Origin: Sphingomonas sp. LR60
GTDB taxonomy: Bacteria > Pseudomonadota > Alphaproteobacteria > Sphingomonadales > Sphingomonadaceae
Direction of reading: 5' to 3'
DNA length: 64,000 bases
Assembly (NCBI RefSeq): GCF_036855935.1
Contig: NZ_JASPFK010000001.1
Location: forward strand, 1,089,501 to 1,153,500
Below, in pieces: positions 17,869 through 30,306 of this stretch (its first letter is position 1; the number at the start of each line of letters is the position of its first letter). The notes beneath the pieces were generated by a model. It ran no database searches and was not told the origin of the DNA. It was given only the letters and a program-made list of their open reading frames with translations. A program made the translations under genes and the position numbers.

Positions 17869-20800
17869 GCCGCTCGCCGCGCGTCCTCGAGCGCCCGGAG
17901 CGGCCTGCGCTCCAGCTCGAACGTGTCGACGAAGAGGACATCGTCGCTTCGGGCCAGCGCCTCGCCTTCTGGTCCGTCGCGCTTCCAGAGCGGATGGATA
18001 ACCAGCATCGTCCGGGCCCTGCCGCCCCCGCCGTTCTCGACGAGGCAGGGCAGTCCGGAGCTTGCATGCACGCCCGCCACCAACGATCCCGGACGCATCC
18101 GCGCGGTGGTCGCGGCCAGCGCGGCGGCACGCTCGTGCCACCCGGCCAGTTCGGGGTGCGCCAGGTCGCCGTCGAGGCCGCACGCGTGCCCCGGCTCGAT
18201 CATCGCGCGGAGGTAGGACAACCCAAGCCGCCAATCCAGGAGTCCGTGGTACGGACGGTTCGAGTAGCGCTGGATGCATCGGTAGCACGACGTCTGGCAC
18301 CTGGCCGCGTGCTCGCCTTCGTCGTCGATCGCGAGCAGGTCGACCAGCGGCCACCTCCCCGGTCCTCGACCACGCTGCGGATCAGGTCGACGATCTGCGG
18401 ACGGCCTTGGCTCGTATCGGTGCCAAGGCGCCGCGAGAGGCCGGAGCCGTTGATGAGAGCGTCGGCGACCTGGAGCATCGGCCGCCCGTCCCTCAGTCGC
18501 GGCTCAAGCGCCTCGAACTCGTCGGACGAGACGTCGAGATCAATCGCCGCCCGCTGCACCAGCATCTGCGTTGCGCTGATCGCGGCCGCGCGCGTCGGCA
18601 GGTGCGAGTCCATTCCTCTCCTGGCCACCTTCAACAAGGTCAGGCGGGGGTCGTGGGACATCATCTCGAGGTAGAGCGCGTCGGTCTCCTTCTTCGCGAT
18701 GAGACCGAATCTCGCGTCCGAACCCGGCTCGACCGCCCAGCGCCCGCCTGAACCGGGGTTGCGGGCCACGTCGGGATCGACGGCCTGGGTGCCCTGGAGT
18801 TCCGTGATCCAGTTCGCGGGCGGGACTGGTACGCCAAGATCCTGCGCCTCGACGACCGCGAAGCGCGCGGCCGATCCAAGATCGTCCTCGGGCCCGTCGT
18901 TCAGCTGCATGATGGTCACGCCAGCGCCGCGTCTCACGCGGACGTTGCCGATGTCCGCGGTCTCACCCCCGTGCAGCAGGGTGGCGACGGTGCGGGTCGA
19001 CATCCGGCCGATCGTGTCGAGGTCGTTCCGCTCCGGCCTGAAGTCGGTTCTGAACGCCGAAGGCGTGACATAGTCGAGAAACGCGTCGGCCGGGATGTCC
19101 GCCCGGCAGTCCTCGCACGGCAGCGCCCCGATGGGCCGCGTCACGGCGTAGCTCGCTGAACCGCACTGCGGGCAGAGCGCGACGCTGTGCTCGGACTCCT
19201 CCAGTCGGACGCCGCGGCGACGACGACGTCGTTGCCCCGCCGGTCCGGAGGCAGCAGGGTGCCGGTGAAACCGATCACGCGATGCTTCCGCTTGTCCTTG
19301 GTGAGGACCGAACCCGGCGCGAACTCGAAAACGGCCATGTCCAGGTCGCGGTCCATCGTCGACCAGTCGTAGTCGGTGTTCCGATCCTCGCTCTGCGCGC
19401 GCAACCCGAGGTAGAGCTGCCTGACGCGGGTCGGCATCCCGTACATCGGCAGCAGCCCGCGCTCGGCGAGGAACTGCGCCAGACCCCGGCGCTCGCCATG
19501 AATCCGCGAGCGGCGCTGAGCCTCGATCTCGCCGACGATCGCGTCGACCGTGGCGTTCGCCAGAAGCCTCGCGCGCTGGTCGCGATCGATCGTGGCCGCC
19601 TCTACGAAGCCGTCCCGAACATCCTCCGTCGCCGCGAGCGCGCGGCGAAGCGCCAGCGGCCAATCCTCGCCCGCCACGTCGCCGTAGTATTCGTCCGTGG
19701 GCACGTACTCGCCATGCACGTCGGGCGGCACTAGACCGTCGCTCGGGAAGCCGACCCCCTGGTCCTCGTACTCCCGGCGCAGGAGGTCGAAGGCGGCACG
19801 CAGCCAGACCTTGCGGAGCAGGCGCATCGGAATCGGGTCGTGATCGGCCGCGAGGAAGGGCGGCGGGGGCGGATCCCCGGTGATCGCGGCGGGATGGGCG
19901 AAATAGTAGGCGTCGTGGCTGCGCCCGCGGCAGAAGGTCACCACGAGCGAGAAGGCCTGCCCGCGACGTCCGGCGCGGCCGACCCGCTGCTGGTAGTTGA
20001 ACCTCTGCGGCGGCATGTTCGCCTGGTAGACGCTCTGCAGCGATCCGATGTCGATGCCCACCTCCATGGTGGTCGTGACCGAGAGCATGTCGATTTCCCG
20101 CGCGCGTCGCGAAACCGGGTTCTCCCCCTCGACGAAGATGCCCTTGAACTTCCGCAAGCGGTCGGAGAAGTCGTCCGTCTGCCCAGTCAGCTCCTCGCAC
20201 CGCAGCCGGAAGCGCCTGACGCCCTCGGCCTGCCCGCGCACGATCCGCCTCCCCAGGAAGTTCGACGCCCACAGCTCCTCAACCCGTCCCGTCGCCTCCG
20301 GCGACAGCGGCGCGTAGCAGCGGGTGCACAGGCCGACCCCGCGGTGCATGTGGACGCGCTCGCACGATCCGCACCGCCAGTACGGATCGTCCTCGCGCGC
20401 GATCCGCAGGTACACGTTCTGGATCCTGAAGAGGCCGTTCTGGTGGCCCATCGCACTGAGCCGATGCAGGATGCCGGTCAGGCCCGCCCCGCCGTCGTCG
20501 CCGAACACCGCGCGGGCGAAGCGCAGGACGCGATTGGTCCGGGGCACTGCGGAGGCGTCGGGCCACTCCCTGGCGCCGTTCTCGTCGAAGAACTTGTTCT
20601 CGCGCACGCGCGTGGCGCTGGCGAAGACGCGCAGCCACGCGTCCATGCGGTCGACGTCGTCGCCGGCACCGTCGGAGAGCGACGGGTAGGCGAGGCCGGT
20701 CTCCTCGAGCGCGAAGAACGTGTTGGCGAAGATAACGTCGTCGACGAGCTCGGTCTGCTGGTCGAAGATCCTGCCCCAGAGCTTGGCCTTGTCGGCGTCG

Positions 20801-23721
20801 GAGAGGTCGGTGCTGTAGCGGACGACCCCCGCCTCCTCCCGGAACGCCTCGTGCCAGGGCCTCTTCATGAACGTCTGCAGACCGACCTCATCGAACGGAT
20901 GCACGCCGAGCCGCACGTACTCCGCTATGAGTTCGCCGACGGCGTCGCCCTGGGCACCCACGTCGAAGATGCGCGCGAGCTGAACCTTGCGGTTGGCGAC
21001 GCTGACCTGGCGGTCCGTGGTCTGCTGATTGAGTTCGGCCATCAGCGCCATCGCCTCGGCCTGGCCCTCGATGGTGCCGCTGGCCAGCAGCTCGCCGGCG
21101 CGCGCGAAGGCGGCCGTACGGTCGAGCGCCTCGGCCGACCGCCGCTCCAGGTAGCGGCGCGCCACCGAGACCAGCACCTCGCGCCTGAGGTCGCGCAGGT
21201 GCAGGCGCTCGATCTCAAGGGACTGATTGGCCGCGTCCTGCCGACTGTCGGAAAAGACGATGCTCTTCGGGTCCGCGCCAATCGCGTAGAGCAGCTCGAA
21301 TAGCTCCGTCGCGACGAGCTGGGACGCCTTGCTGACGCCGGTGCGAAACGCGCGGATGGGCGAACGGGAACGGCTGGTCGACGGTCGGTTCGAGTAGTCG
21401 GTGCCGCACTTGGGACAGCAGAAGGGCTGCGCGGACTTCATGCCGAGAGTCGAGCCGTTCCGCACGGCGGCGTCGGCCTGGAAGTAGAGACGCCCGCCGA
21501 TAGAGCCGGCGGGAACCTCGCCTCCGACCGTCAGCACGCCCGTCTCGGGATCCAGGCTCGCCGCCTCCCAATCGTCGTAGCCCTTCTCCGAGACCTGCGG
21601 ATCCGACCGTCGCGGCCAGAACACCGCGAACTGGTCGAAGGTCATAGAATCGTAGTACTCGGCGGCCGCGCGCTCCGGCAGGTTCTCCAGCTCCGCCGTC
21701 GCGGGCAGGAGCTCGGTTTCGCGCCTGCCGCCGTTGGCCGTTCCCCGCTGCCCGCCGACGAGCAGATCGCCGCACGCCTCGCAGTAAAGCAGCTCGAAAA
21801 GCCGCGGCCCGCGCACTTCGCCGGGCGCGGGAGCTGCGTGCGACAGCCCGCGCTCAACGCCCAGATCGGAGTAGCGGACCCCGCCCTCGTCGTCGACGGA
21901 GAGCGCGGCGAACAGCCCTTCCACGTTGCGCACGAAGCAGTGGACGCGGAAGGACGGCGTCGCCGGGTCGACGCGGACCGCGTCGCGGAAGGCGGTGGAC
22001 TCCGGAAGCGCGCGCGCCAGCATCAGCCCACGGACGGCCTCGACGCGAGCCGGGTCGCCGAAGACCCGTCCCGCAATGTCGCCGACCGATCGCGCGCGGA
22101 CGCCGTCCCCCTCGCGGCACGCGTCCGTCAGAACCGCGGCGGCCGCCTCGGCGAGCGCGCGAACCGTGCGTTCCCCTTCCGGGATCCCCAGCGCCGCGGC
22201 GGCTTCGTCGATGGCACCCTGGGCCGCGGCACCGTCGTCGAGGCGTGCGACCATGTCTGAGCCCGCGGCGCAGGCCCCGAGCAGCGCCTCGAAGGGCTCA
22301 GCGGCGGGGGTGCTGGCGCCCGCCGCCGGGAGCTCGGCCACGCCCCGCACCACGCAGCTCTCCCAGAACTCGGTGGTCTCGGAGCCGGCGTCGCCGGGAC
22401 CCGAGCTGGTGCCGAAAGGCGCGAACATGTCGCGCAGATAGCGCCGCGACTGATGGCCGCGCTCGCCGTCCATCGGGAGCGAGGCCGACGATGCGAGGAT
22501 GCGCAGCTTGTGGCGGTGGCCGGGGTGATCAAGGCCGAGCCGCTGCACGAGGGACTTCACCAAGTAGGCGATCTCCGTGCCCGCCGAGCCGCGGATCAGG
22601 TGGAGTTCGTCGAAGACCAGGTAGAAGTAGGAATCGTCGCTGGACTCCAGCCAGGACCGGGTCCGCTCGAAGATACCCTGCTCAACCTCGCGCGAAAGCA
22701 TGGCTCCCAGCATCGAGGCGTTGGTGACCAGCAGGTCCGGGGGGCTGTCGTGCATGTCCCATCGAGAGACCATCTCCCCGCCGTCCAGCGACGGGAAGAT
22801 GTAGCGGGTCAGATCAGGGGCGGGCCGGCCCTCGGCGCGCGCGAGCTCGGCCTCCGCCGCGTCGTGCCGCCGGGCCGCGGACTGGTCGGCGTCGTAGTCC
22901 AGGAGAGCGAGCCGCAACTGCCGGAGCCTGCGGCTCCGGCGACGCCGTTCGGACTCCTCGCCCGAGATCTCGCGGGTGGTGCTCGTAGCCGGTCACCGGC
23001 GTCGAGCCGGTGTACTGGCCGAAGAAGAGGCGGTTGCCGGCGAAGCGCGCGTCCATGGTCGCCCGCGCTTCATCGGAGTCGAGGGTCCGCCTCAGACGCA
23101 CCATCTGATCCTCAACTAGGGCGTTCATCGGGTAGAGCACGAGGGCGCGCACCGCGGCCGGCCGGTTCTCGCCGACACGCCGGGAGTCCACTTGGACCGC
23201 GGCGTCGCCCACCAGCGATCGCTGAGATAGCCGGCCGACGGCGCGGTCCACCCAATCGCCTCCTGCGCCATGGCGGCGAGGATCGGCAGCATAAAGCTCT
23301 CGGTCTTGCCGGAGCCGGTGCCGGACGTGACGATGCCCGGCCGGCCCGGCCTGATCCCGCGCGCCAGCATCTCCACCTGGTGCTGGTACGGCGCGTACCC
23401 CGAGGCTCGGCGCAGCTCGCCCTGAGACGCCGAACCCTCGAACAGACCGGACAGGGCGAGCTCGACGAACGCGACGCGCGCCTCGCGGTTGAGCGGCTCG
23501 AGCGGCCCGTGCGCGAGGTCGACCAGCTCCTCCAGCCTGCGCTCGCTGGATCGGTAGCGTGGGACGGGTTCGACGAACGGCAGCGTGGCGAAGACGTCGG
23601 GGCGCTCGAGCAGAGCCCGCCGCGCCTCCGCGACGACCGGATCGGAGATGCGGAAGCTGGTTTCCACGTAGGACCTGAAGAAGTCCTGGATGCGGTCGAA
23701 GCCGCCGATCGGGTCGAGCAC
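17865..23721 (-). CDS. druE: DruE-like giant helicase with DUF1998/zinc-binding C-terminus (frameshifted)
   Basis: About 1,950 residues when the frames are joined; the size and domains match DruE, the shared helicase of Druantia systems. Walker A is [10 protein letters not shown] (K139), the DExH box is FDELHLIRG, motif III is ILASSASLP, and motif VI is [12 protein letters not shown]. Zinc-binding parts follow: [10 protein letters not shown]...CEDC and the C-terminal [14 protein letters not shown] typical of DUF1998 helicases. Four single-base shifts break the frame, at about 23209, 22975, 19213 and 18358; three look like a lost G or C and one like a gained C. Each side of every break reads as the same protein, so the gene is likely whole in the organism. 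It starts 12 bp after druG. Confidence 0.82.
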
Positions 23722-23733
23722 CTGTTGTCCCCT

Positions 23734-25814
23734 CTAGCTTCCGGTACTACCGCGGATGATCGTCAGGAAACGGCGCGCCGCGCGCTCGCCCGCCGTCCCG
23801 TCGTCCGGCGTGATCGCCGCCGCCTCCGCCGCGATCCGCGCCGTCCTGACCGCCACGGCCACTTCCAAGTCCGTGCCGTCGGCAGCGAGGGATGCGAGCG
23901 CCGCGTCCGCGGCGGACAGGTCCTGCGCGCGATCACCCGGATCCAAGCGTCCCGCGAGGGAGCCGGAACCGAGTAGGCGCGGGGCCAGCAGGGCGGACCC
24001 CGGCGCCACGGCGCCCTCGACCGCGAGGCGGCAGGTGCCGGGGGAGCGAAGCGGCCTCCGAGGCGTCCTGATCCAGCAGCGTCGCGAAGAGAAGCAGTCG
24101 CCGCGGGATCAGGCCCCTGCGGGCGAGCGCAGCGAGGGCGGGGTGCCACGAGCGGGCTGCGGAGCGCTCGATGCCGCGCAGCTGAACGAGGTGGACGTGC
24201 CCCTCCGACGCCAGCGCAGCCGCCTGCGAGACCTGCGAGGCGAGACCGGAGCCCGGCCGCGACCAGATGTCGTCCGGCGCGATCACCGTCTCGTCGGCGT
24301 CGAACGGCACGAGGCGCCCGGCGGCTAGCAGCGCCTCGGCGACGAGCGCGAAGTCCTCCGCCTGCGGTCCGTGGAGGACCGGCACCTCGCCGGCCAGCGC
24401 GAGTGCGGCGAAGTCGGCCATGAGCGCTTTGCCCGCCGGCGTGAGAAGCGCACACGACGCGATGCGGGTCCCGAGCTCGGCCACGTCGAAGGAGGCGACC
24501 GCACCCGCGTCGGCTTGCGCGATCTCGGTTACCGCCCGGGGGTGGCAATGCCCCGCCTGGCGCGCTCAGCGAACTCGCGTTCCGCCGCCGCCGCACGCTC
24601 GGCGGCTGCACGGGCAGCCTCCTTGAGCCCATCAGCCTCGGAGCGGAGTTCGCTCGCCCGCGCGTCAAGGGCGTCGCACTCCGCTTCGAGCCTCTCCCGC
24701 TCCGAACGCGCGGCCTCGACCGTCGCCGCGGCCTCCTCCCGATGACGTCGGGCCTCGTCCTCGCCTTGCGCAGCGCGCTGCGCGAGGCGACGCTCCAGGT
24801 CGGCGGAAAGCTCGCGCTCGCGCGCCGAGGATCGCTCGTCCGCCGCCTTCGCCAGCGCGGCCTCGCGCGCCGCGATGCGCGCGGCCTGCTCGGCCCTACG
24901 CCCGTCCAGCTCGGTCTCGAACTCGCGCTCCGCCGCGGCGCGCGCATCCTCGCGCGCATGCGCCGCCTCGCGGGCAATCGCGGCTTCAACCGCGGCCGCG
25001 ATCTGGGGATCGCCGCGGGCTGCGGCGAGGTACGCTGCCATCACCTCGCGGTCCGCCCTCAGGCGCGCCGCCAGGTCGCCGGAGCGAAGGGCCTCGAAGG
25101 CGAGTTCGTGGTCGGTGCCGATCGCGGACACGCGGCCGGTCTTCTCCTCCCGGTGCAGGTCCAGCCAGGCGATCAGCTCGGGCAGGCGCGGATCGTCCGC
25201 GCCGGCCAGAGCCCGAACGACGTGGGCGACATAGTCGGCACCCGGAGACCAGTCGTGAACGGCGAGCGGCGGGGCGTCCACCGGGTCGTACAGCGTACGC
25301 CCCGTGGCGCCCGACGGCTCCGGAAACGCGCATCCCTCGTCGAATGACAGGCACGCCACCTTGCCGAGACTCCGGTCGGCGCAGCGAAGCCGGCCGTCGC
25401 GGGCGCGCTCGAGCTGCATGGTGAGGACGCGGTCGTCGGAGAAGCGCACCGACCAGTGACCCGCCTCGGCAGCACCGTCCCAGCCCTCGCGCGTTAACAG
25501 GAACCGGGCCGCCTCTACCGTTCCCAATCCGCGCAGGTCGGCGAAACGGCTCAGGAAGCGATGCGCGCCCACCCGGACCTGCCTCGCGCCGGGGCGGCCC
25601 TCGTCGGCCACCTGGAAGGCGACCCACTCGCCGGAGCTGGCCTCGAGCGCCGCCGGACCCTGCAGCTCCACCTGGCCGGTCTTGGGAAAAGCTTGCGCGG
25701 CGCCTCGATCGACTCCCAGTCCTCGGTGCCGCGACGGACCAGCACGTCCACCGGCGCGCGCCCGCCGCTGCGCCTCGCGACCTTGCCCGCGTACCAGGGG
25801 CGCCCGCCGCTCAC
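23734..25814 (-). CDS. druG: DruG-like protein with central coiled coil (frameshifted)
   Basis: About 690 residues after joining frames. GTG at 25814 overlaps the druF stop (GTGA). The N-terminus (RPWYAGKVARRSGGR, LVRRGTEDWESIEAP) reads into a beta-rich part ending near YVAHVVRALAG; a long Ala/Glu/Arg coiled coil follows (roughly residues 270-440, for example AEREFETELDGRRAEQ), then a C-terminal helical domain (PVLHGPQAEDFALVAEALL). Shifts at about 25685, 24540 and 24042 lie in C or G runs. No catalytic motif is visible. Identification as DruG rests on position between a DruF-like gene and druE in a druM-containing operon; DruG proteins have no known biochemical activity. Confidence 0.65.
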
Positions 25815-28347
25815 GCCGCGAGCACCCTGCCGGCGTGCCACCGGAGCCGTGTCCGGCCGCCGTCACGACGCGGACGCGTCAGCGGCGTGCCGCCAGCCGC
25901 TCCCGGCGCGACCGCGGCGGTCTCGGGCAATCCCGCGAGGCTTCCGGGCAACGCGTCGGCGAAGGCGCGGAGGGTCGCGACGTCGACCGGATATGTGTAG
26001 CCACCGCCGTCCGCAGGACCTGCGCAGGAGAGCGCGGCGACCCGCAGCCGCCGGGCCAGTTCGAACGGGAGGGCTCCTTCCGCCGACGTGCGCACAAGCA
26101 ACCCGTCGCGGACCTCCAGGAACGGGATCCCCGCGATCGAATGGCCTTGGGCGATCGCCGCGGTCCGGGTGGCGTGACAGGTCTCGCCGCCGGTCCAGCG
26201 GACCCGGTACTGGTCATGGTCGCGGCCGCCGGGATGCGCCCACCGCTCGATCTCGACGGGACCCTCGGAGGCGATACCGACGACGAAGCGCCTGCGCGTC
26301 CAATCCCAGGACGAGGCGCGGACATGATCGGCGGCGACCAGTTCGGAGATCTCGATGCGCCCGGCTGCGGCTGAAGAGGACGTGCCCTCGCGCACCGGCC
26401 AGCCCAGCGCCCCGGAGATCGCGAGAGGATCGACGCCGACCGCCCCGATGATCGGCGGAGCCCAGGCGGAGAGCGGTCGCACGCGGAACGGAGCTCCGCC
26501 GGCGCCAACCGCCACCTGCCTGAACTCCTCTTGGAGTGCCGCACATGTTGCGCCATCGACCAGGGTGCCCCAAGCGGTCGCCCCGAGTGTGACGGGCTCC
26601 AGCGTCCAGAAACGACCCCGCCACCGAGCGCGATGCCGCGCCGCGACGAAGCCGGACTCCTGCATGGCGCGCAGCACTTCCCAGCCCGAAGCGGGGCGCC
26701 CGCGCGCGACACCAGGTCGATGATCTCCGCGTCGCCGAGCCCCGACCGTCCCGACGCGTAGACGGCCTCGAGGAGGTCGCCGACACCGCACAGCCCGCCC
26801 TCCCACACGATGGGCGGCAGGACCGACGGCGACGGCAGAGCGCCTTCACCCTCAACCTGATCGACGAGCCATTCCGCCACGGCCGGCCCCCGCTCGGCCG
26901 CTCGACCCAGTTCGCCATGGGGCGCGGCATCGCGGTAGAAGCGGACGCGACGTGTCCATTCGGGCGCGTCGCCGCTGGTACCGGACGAGACCGAGAGCTC
27001 GTACGAGCCGTCGAGGTCGGCGTCGGCGGCGATCTGTCCGCCATCGCAGCGGGCAGACGGGGGCGACAGCCCCCGCTCGACCACCTCGCGGACGGCGCTG
27101 GCGCGGCCCGCCGCGACGATGCGGGGCAGGAACCGCCTCCGTCCCAGCATTCCCGAGCCGGTGCTCACGCCACCCTCGACGGAGACGTCGATCAGGCGCT
27201 CGCGGCGGAGCCTCGACAGCTGCAGCCTGGCGAGCAAATCGTCCACCGTGCCTGGCGGGACCGGCGCGGCCGTCAGCAGCCAATCGCCGTTGGGCGCGAA
27301 CGCGGCGTTGGTCCCGCGCGCGACCGCGGCGTGCGTCGGCGCCACCCCAACGTGGACGCGACCGGGCGGCGGATCCGACTCCGCAGCCCAGCTCGCCATG
27401 CCCGTCTGCCGGAAGAACACCACCCCGCGCTGCGCGGCCGCGGCCAGGTTTCCACTTCGGACCACCGGGATGGCGCGCATCGCTGCGGCGAGCGTGACGA
27501 CCGGGGAACCGTCAAGACGCAGCCCCGCGCGACCATCCTCGTCAAACTCGATCCTGAGCGAGACATCGTTCGGCCCGTCGCCGGCCGACCTGTTGTTCGC
27601 GGCCCTGAGCACGAGCCGCCAGAAGCGATGGCCCGTGGACGCGCCGCCGCCGCGAAACGCGTCCCGAAACTCGGCGAACGCTGACTCCATGCCCCACGAC
27701 GCGCCGTCCCGGGCTATTGCCGCTTCGATCGCGCGGATCAGGCCGGGCGGGTCGGAGGCGCCCCGGGGAAAGTTGGCGAGCGCCTTCTCCAGAAACCGGA
27801 CGTCCGAGCGGGTAGGGAATGACAGGCGACGCGTGTGGCCGATCTGGGTCCACGAGCGGGGGTCGGGAAGCACGAGCCTGCGGAACGGCTCACCAGCGGC
27901 GAGCCGCGCCTCAAGCCAGTGTTCCAGATCGTGCCACATCGACGCGATGCCGGGCAGCTGCATCATGGTCCGCGACGTGCCCAGCCAGATCTTCAGGCGC
28001 TCGCGGAACTGGCCCTGCCCCGAATAGGCACCGTCGAGCAGAGTATCGATCAGAAGCGACGCGCACAGGTAGGCGAAGCACTCCGGGCGGGTCGTCCCTG
28101 CGATGCGGGGCGTGCCGGAGCGGAAGGCGTCGAACACGCGCGGGTCCGTCCGAACCGCGGTCCTGAACGCCTCCTCCGCCTGCCCAGCGGTGGCGGCGGC
28201 GTCCGGGAAGACCGCGGCGAGGGTCTCGCCGGTGATCTCGAACGACCGCAGGGGCGACGCATCGCCGCATTCGCCTAGCCGCAGGAAGTGGTCGACCAGC
28301 GCCCGCTCCCAAGCCGCAAGCGTGGTCGGCAGCGCATCGCCGCTCAA
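25811..28347 (-). CDS. druF: DruF-like protein of unknown activity (frameshifted)
   Basis: About 845 residues after joining two frames at about 26700, where one G appears missing (coding-strand GGG for GGGG). It starts at TTG 28347, overlapping the druM stop (TTGA). No recognisable enzyme motif; the first half includes RLSFPTRSDVRFLEKALAN and the second half WEVLRAMQESGFVAAR and FWTLEPVTLG, which look like winged-helix and barrel segments but cannot be assigned confidently. It is named from synteny: second gene after a cytosine methylase and before a coiled-coil protein and a giant DUF1998 helicase, the druM-F-G-E order of Druantia type II. Confidence 0.62.
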
Positions 28348-29580
28348 GCGGGCAGCCTTCCTGCGGCGTCCTCGTCGCGACGGGCAGCGGGTTCAGCAGG
28401 AGCCGTGACGATCCTCTCGATGATCGTGCGCGCGATGAACGACACGACCGGCGCGACCACGCCGTCGCCCATCAGCTGGAAGGCATGCTGGTACCGCACG
28501 GGCAGTGGATAGTCCGACGGCAGGCCCATCAGGGTAGCCGCCTCGCGAGGCGAGAGCAGCCTCGTCCTGACCAGGTCGCCGTCCACGACCACGATCTCGC
28601 GGCCGCGAAGCGCCACCGCGCGGAGTGCGCAGGCATCCGAGGGTCGGCCCGAAAGCGATTTCAGCACACTGCACGTTACCGTCCCCGTCGGGGCGAGGCC
28701 GCATGCGCAGATATAGGCTGCCGACCATCGGACGACCTGCCTCGCGGGCGAGAGCGAGCCGAGCCCTGTGCGCAGGAGGCATCATGGCCAGCAGGCGTCG
28801 GGTCTCCTCCTCGGGATGCCAGTCCGCGGCATCGGAAAGGTCGAGCGCGTCGGCCAAGGCGCTCTCCGGCGGCTCCGGGGCCTCGCCCAGCGTCCACCAA
28901 CGCCACCTCTCGGATGCCGCCGGGGACAGCAGTGCGCGCGCGGTCGCGATCGCGGGATTGTGCCAGGGCCGCACCGGTGCGTCGACCTGGAGGTCGGCGG
29001 GAACGGACAGATCCCCCCGGGCGGCTATGACGAACACCCGCGGTCGCGACTGCGCGACGAAAAGCTTCGCGTCCACCGTGACCGCACCGAACGCGTAGCC
29101 GAGCTTGGCCAGCGCCTCACAAACGGCGGCGAAGTCGCGCCCGCCGTTTGACGATAGCAGACCAGGCACGTTCTCCAAAACGATGACAGAGGGATGTCGC
29201 GCCTCGAGCTTCAGGTCGGCCATCAGGTCCATGAACGGCCACAGCGCGCTGGATCGCGTCGCGCGATCATCGGAAGATCCGACGCCACGGCCCGCGCCGG
29301 CCACCGACAGGTCTTGGCACGGGAAGGAGGCCCAAGCGAGGTGGGCCTCCGCTGGCAGGTCTTCCACCCGCACGTCATCAATGTTCCGCTCGTCCAGCTC
29401 ACCATCGCCCCAACTTGCCCGATAAGCTGCAGCCTTGAGCGCGCTGTTGTCGTTCGCGAACGAGCACGACCAGCGAGCGCCCAGGCCCACACGCGCCATG
29501 CCGCCGCCCGCGAAGAACTCGTAAAACGTGAGTGGGGCTTCCGACCCTTTGATCAAATCCGCCCCCACTCGCTCCAGCAT
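28344..29580 (-). CDS. druM: DruM-like C5-cytosine DNA methyltransferase (frameshifted near C-terminus)
   Basis: About 412 residues. Motif I FFAGGGMA (from residue 22), motif IV FPCQDLS with nucleophile C88, motif VI LENVPG (E136) and motif VIII QSRPRV are all present. The C-terminal motifs IX-X, LLSPREAATLMGLPSDYP and QLMGDGVVAPVV, lie in another frame, reached by a one-base shift at about 28649 in a C run. It is the first gene of the minus-strand operon; the 55-160 bp upstream must hold the promoter. The methylase would mark host DNA so that the rest of the system spares it; that role is an inference from Druantia type II and R-M logic. Confidence 0.85.
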
Positions 29581-29689
29581 GGAAAAGTGTCCGGAACCGC
29601 TGATCCTTCTTCCCCCATTCTCAAGACATTCTCCAATGCGTTCTGAGCAGCTTACAACCGAACAGCGCGGGGGGAAGAGCTACGTCGAA

Positions 29690-30200
29690 GAAAATCGCGT
29701 GCGGTGATCTGCGCCGTTGGCACCCAGAGATCGGCGCGAAGGTCGTGGCCTACGGCTTCGCCGATCTGGATGTTGGGGAGGCGGACGCCGATGCCGACGT
29801 CGCCCGACCGATCTCCCGATATCTTTACAGGTCTGCGGCACTGATCACCGACATCGAGCCGGAAGACAGGTCGCGCGGACGGCCATGGCCGTTCTTCCGG
29901 GTGGATCGCGACTGGCCGGGCGGCATGAGCGGCGGTCCCGTGGTCAACGCAGGCGGCCACGTGGTTGGCGTCGTCAGCACGGGCATGACCGTCATGAGCA
30001 GTGGCGAACCGCAGAGCCTGTACGGCACCGGCAACACGATCTGGCGCCTCAACCAGCATTCCTGCCGAACACCGGCTGACGAAGCCTTGGTTCAACGACG
30101 CAAGCAGAAAAAAGGAACGTTAATGAACGACCGGTTTGGGGAAGCTACTAGGTCGGCCTCAGTGTCCGCAACTGGGTCAAATTGGCTGTTGGGCCGATGA
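29690..30200 (+). pseudogene. Truncated trypsin-like serine protease
   Basis: Only the C-terminal half of a chymotrypsin-fold protease: KVVAYGFADL, then DWPGGMSGGPVVNAGG with the nucleophile serine in GMSGGP and HVVGVVSTG. The His/Asp half is missing; upstream the frame reaches the promoter region of druM without a credible start. It lies divergent to the Druantia operon and may be debris from the insertion of that island, or the end of a protease gene broken by it. Confidence 0.6.
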
Positions 30201-30306
30201 GGTGCCGACCTAGCCACCATCGCTCTAGCGGCGGCTGAGGTCGAGCCTTACAGATTACGGAATGGGCACGCCGCCCGTTACAGCTATGACGTTTCCAGAC
30301 ATGTAG

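Noticed and set aside
17869..18354. Long N-terminal extension of the HNH protein
   Set aside because: Arg/Ala/Gly-rich shadow of druE; the ATGA overlap start at 17868 begins the recognisable protein.
17865..29580. DISARM system
   Set aside because: Has a methylase and DUF1998 helicase but no PLD-domain DrmC and no separate DrmB; the giant single helicase and two unknown proteins fit Druantia type II better.
30255..30306. C-terminal tail of the HUH candidate in the original frame
   Set aside because: The tail to 30255 is less protein-like than the tail reached by a one-base shift at about 30411; kept as an alternative only.
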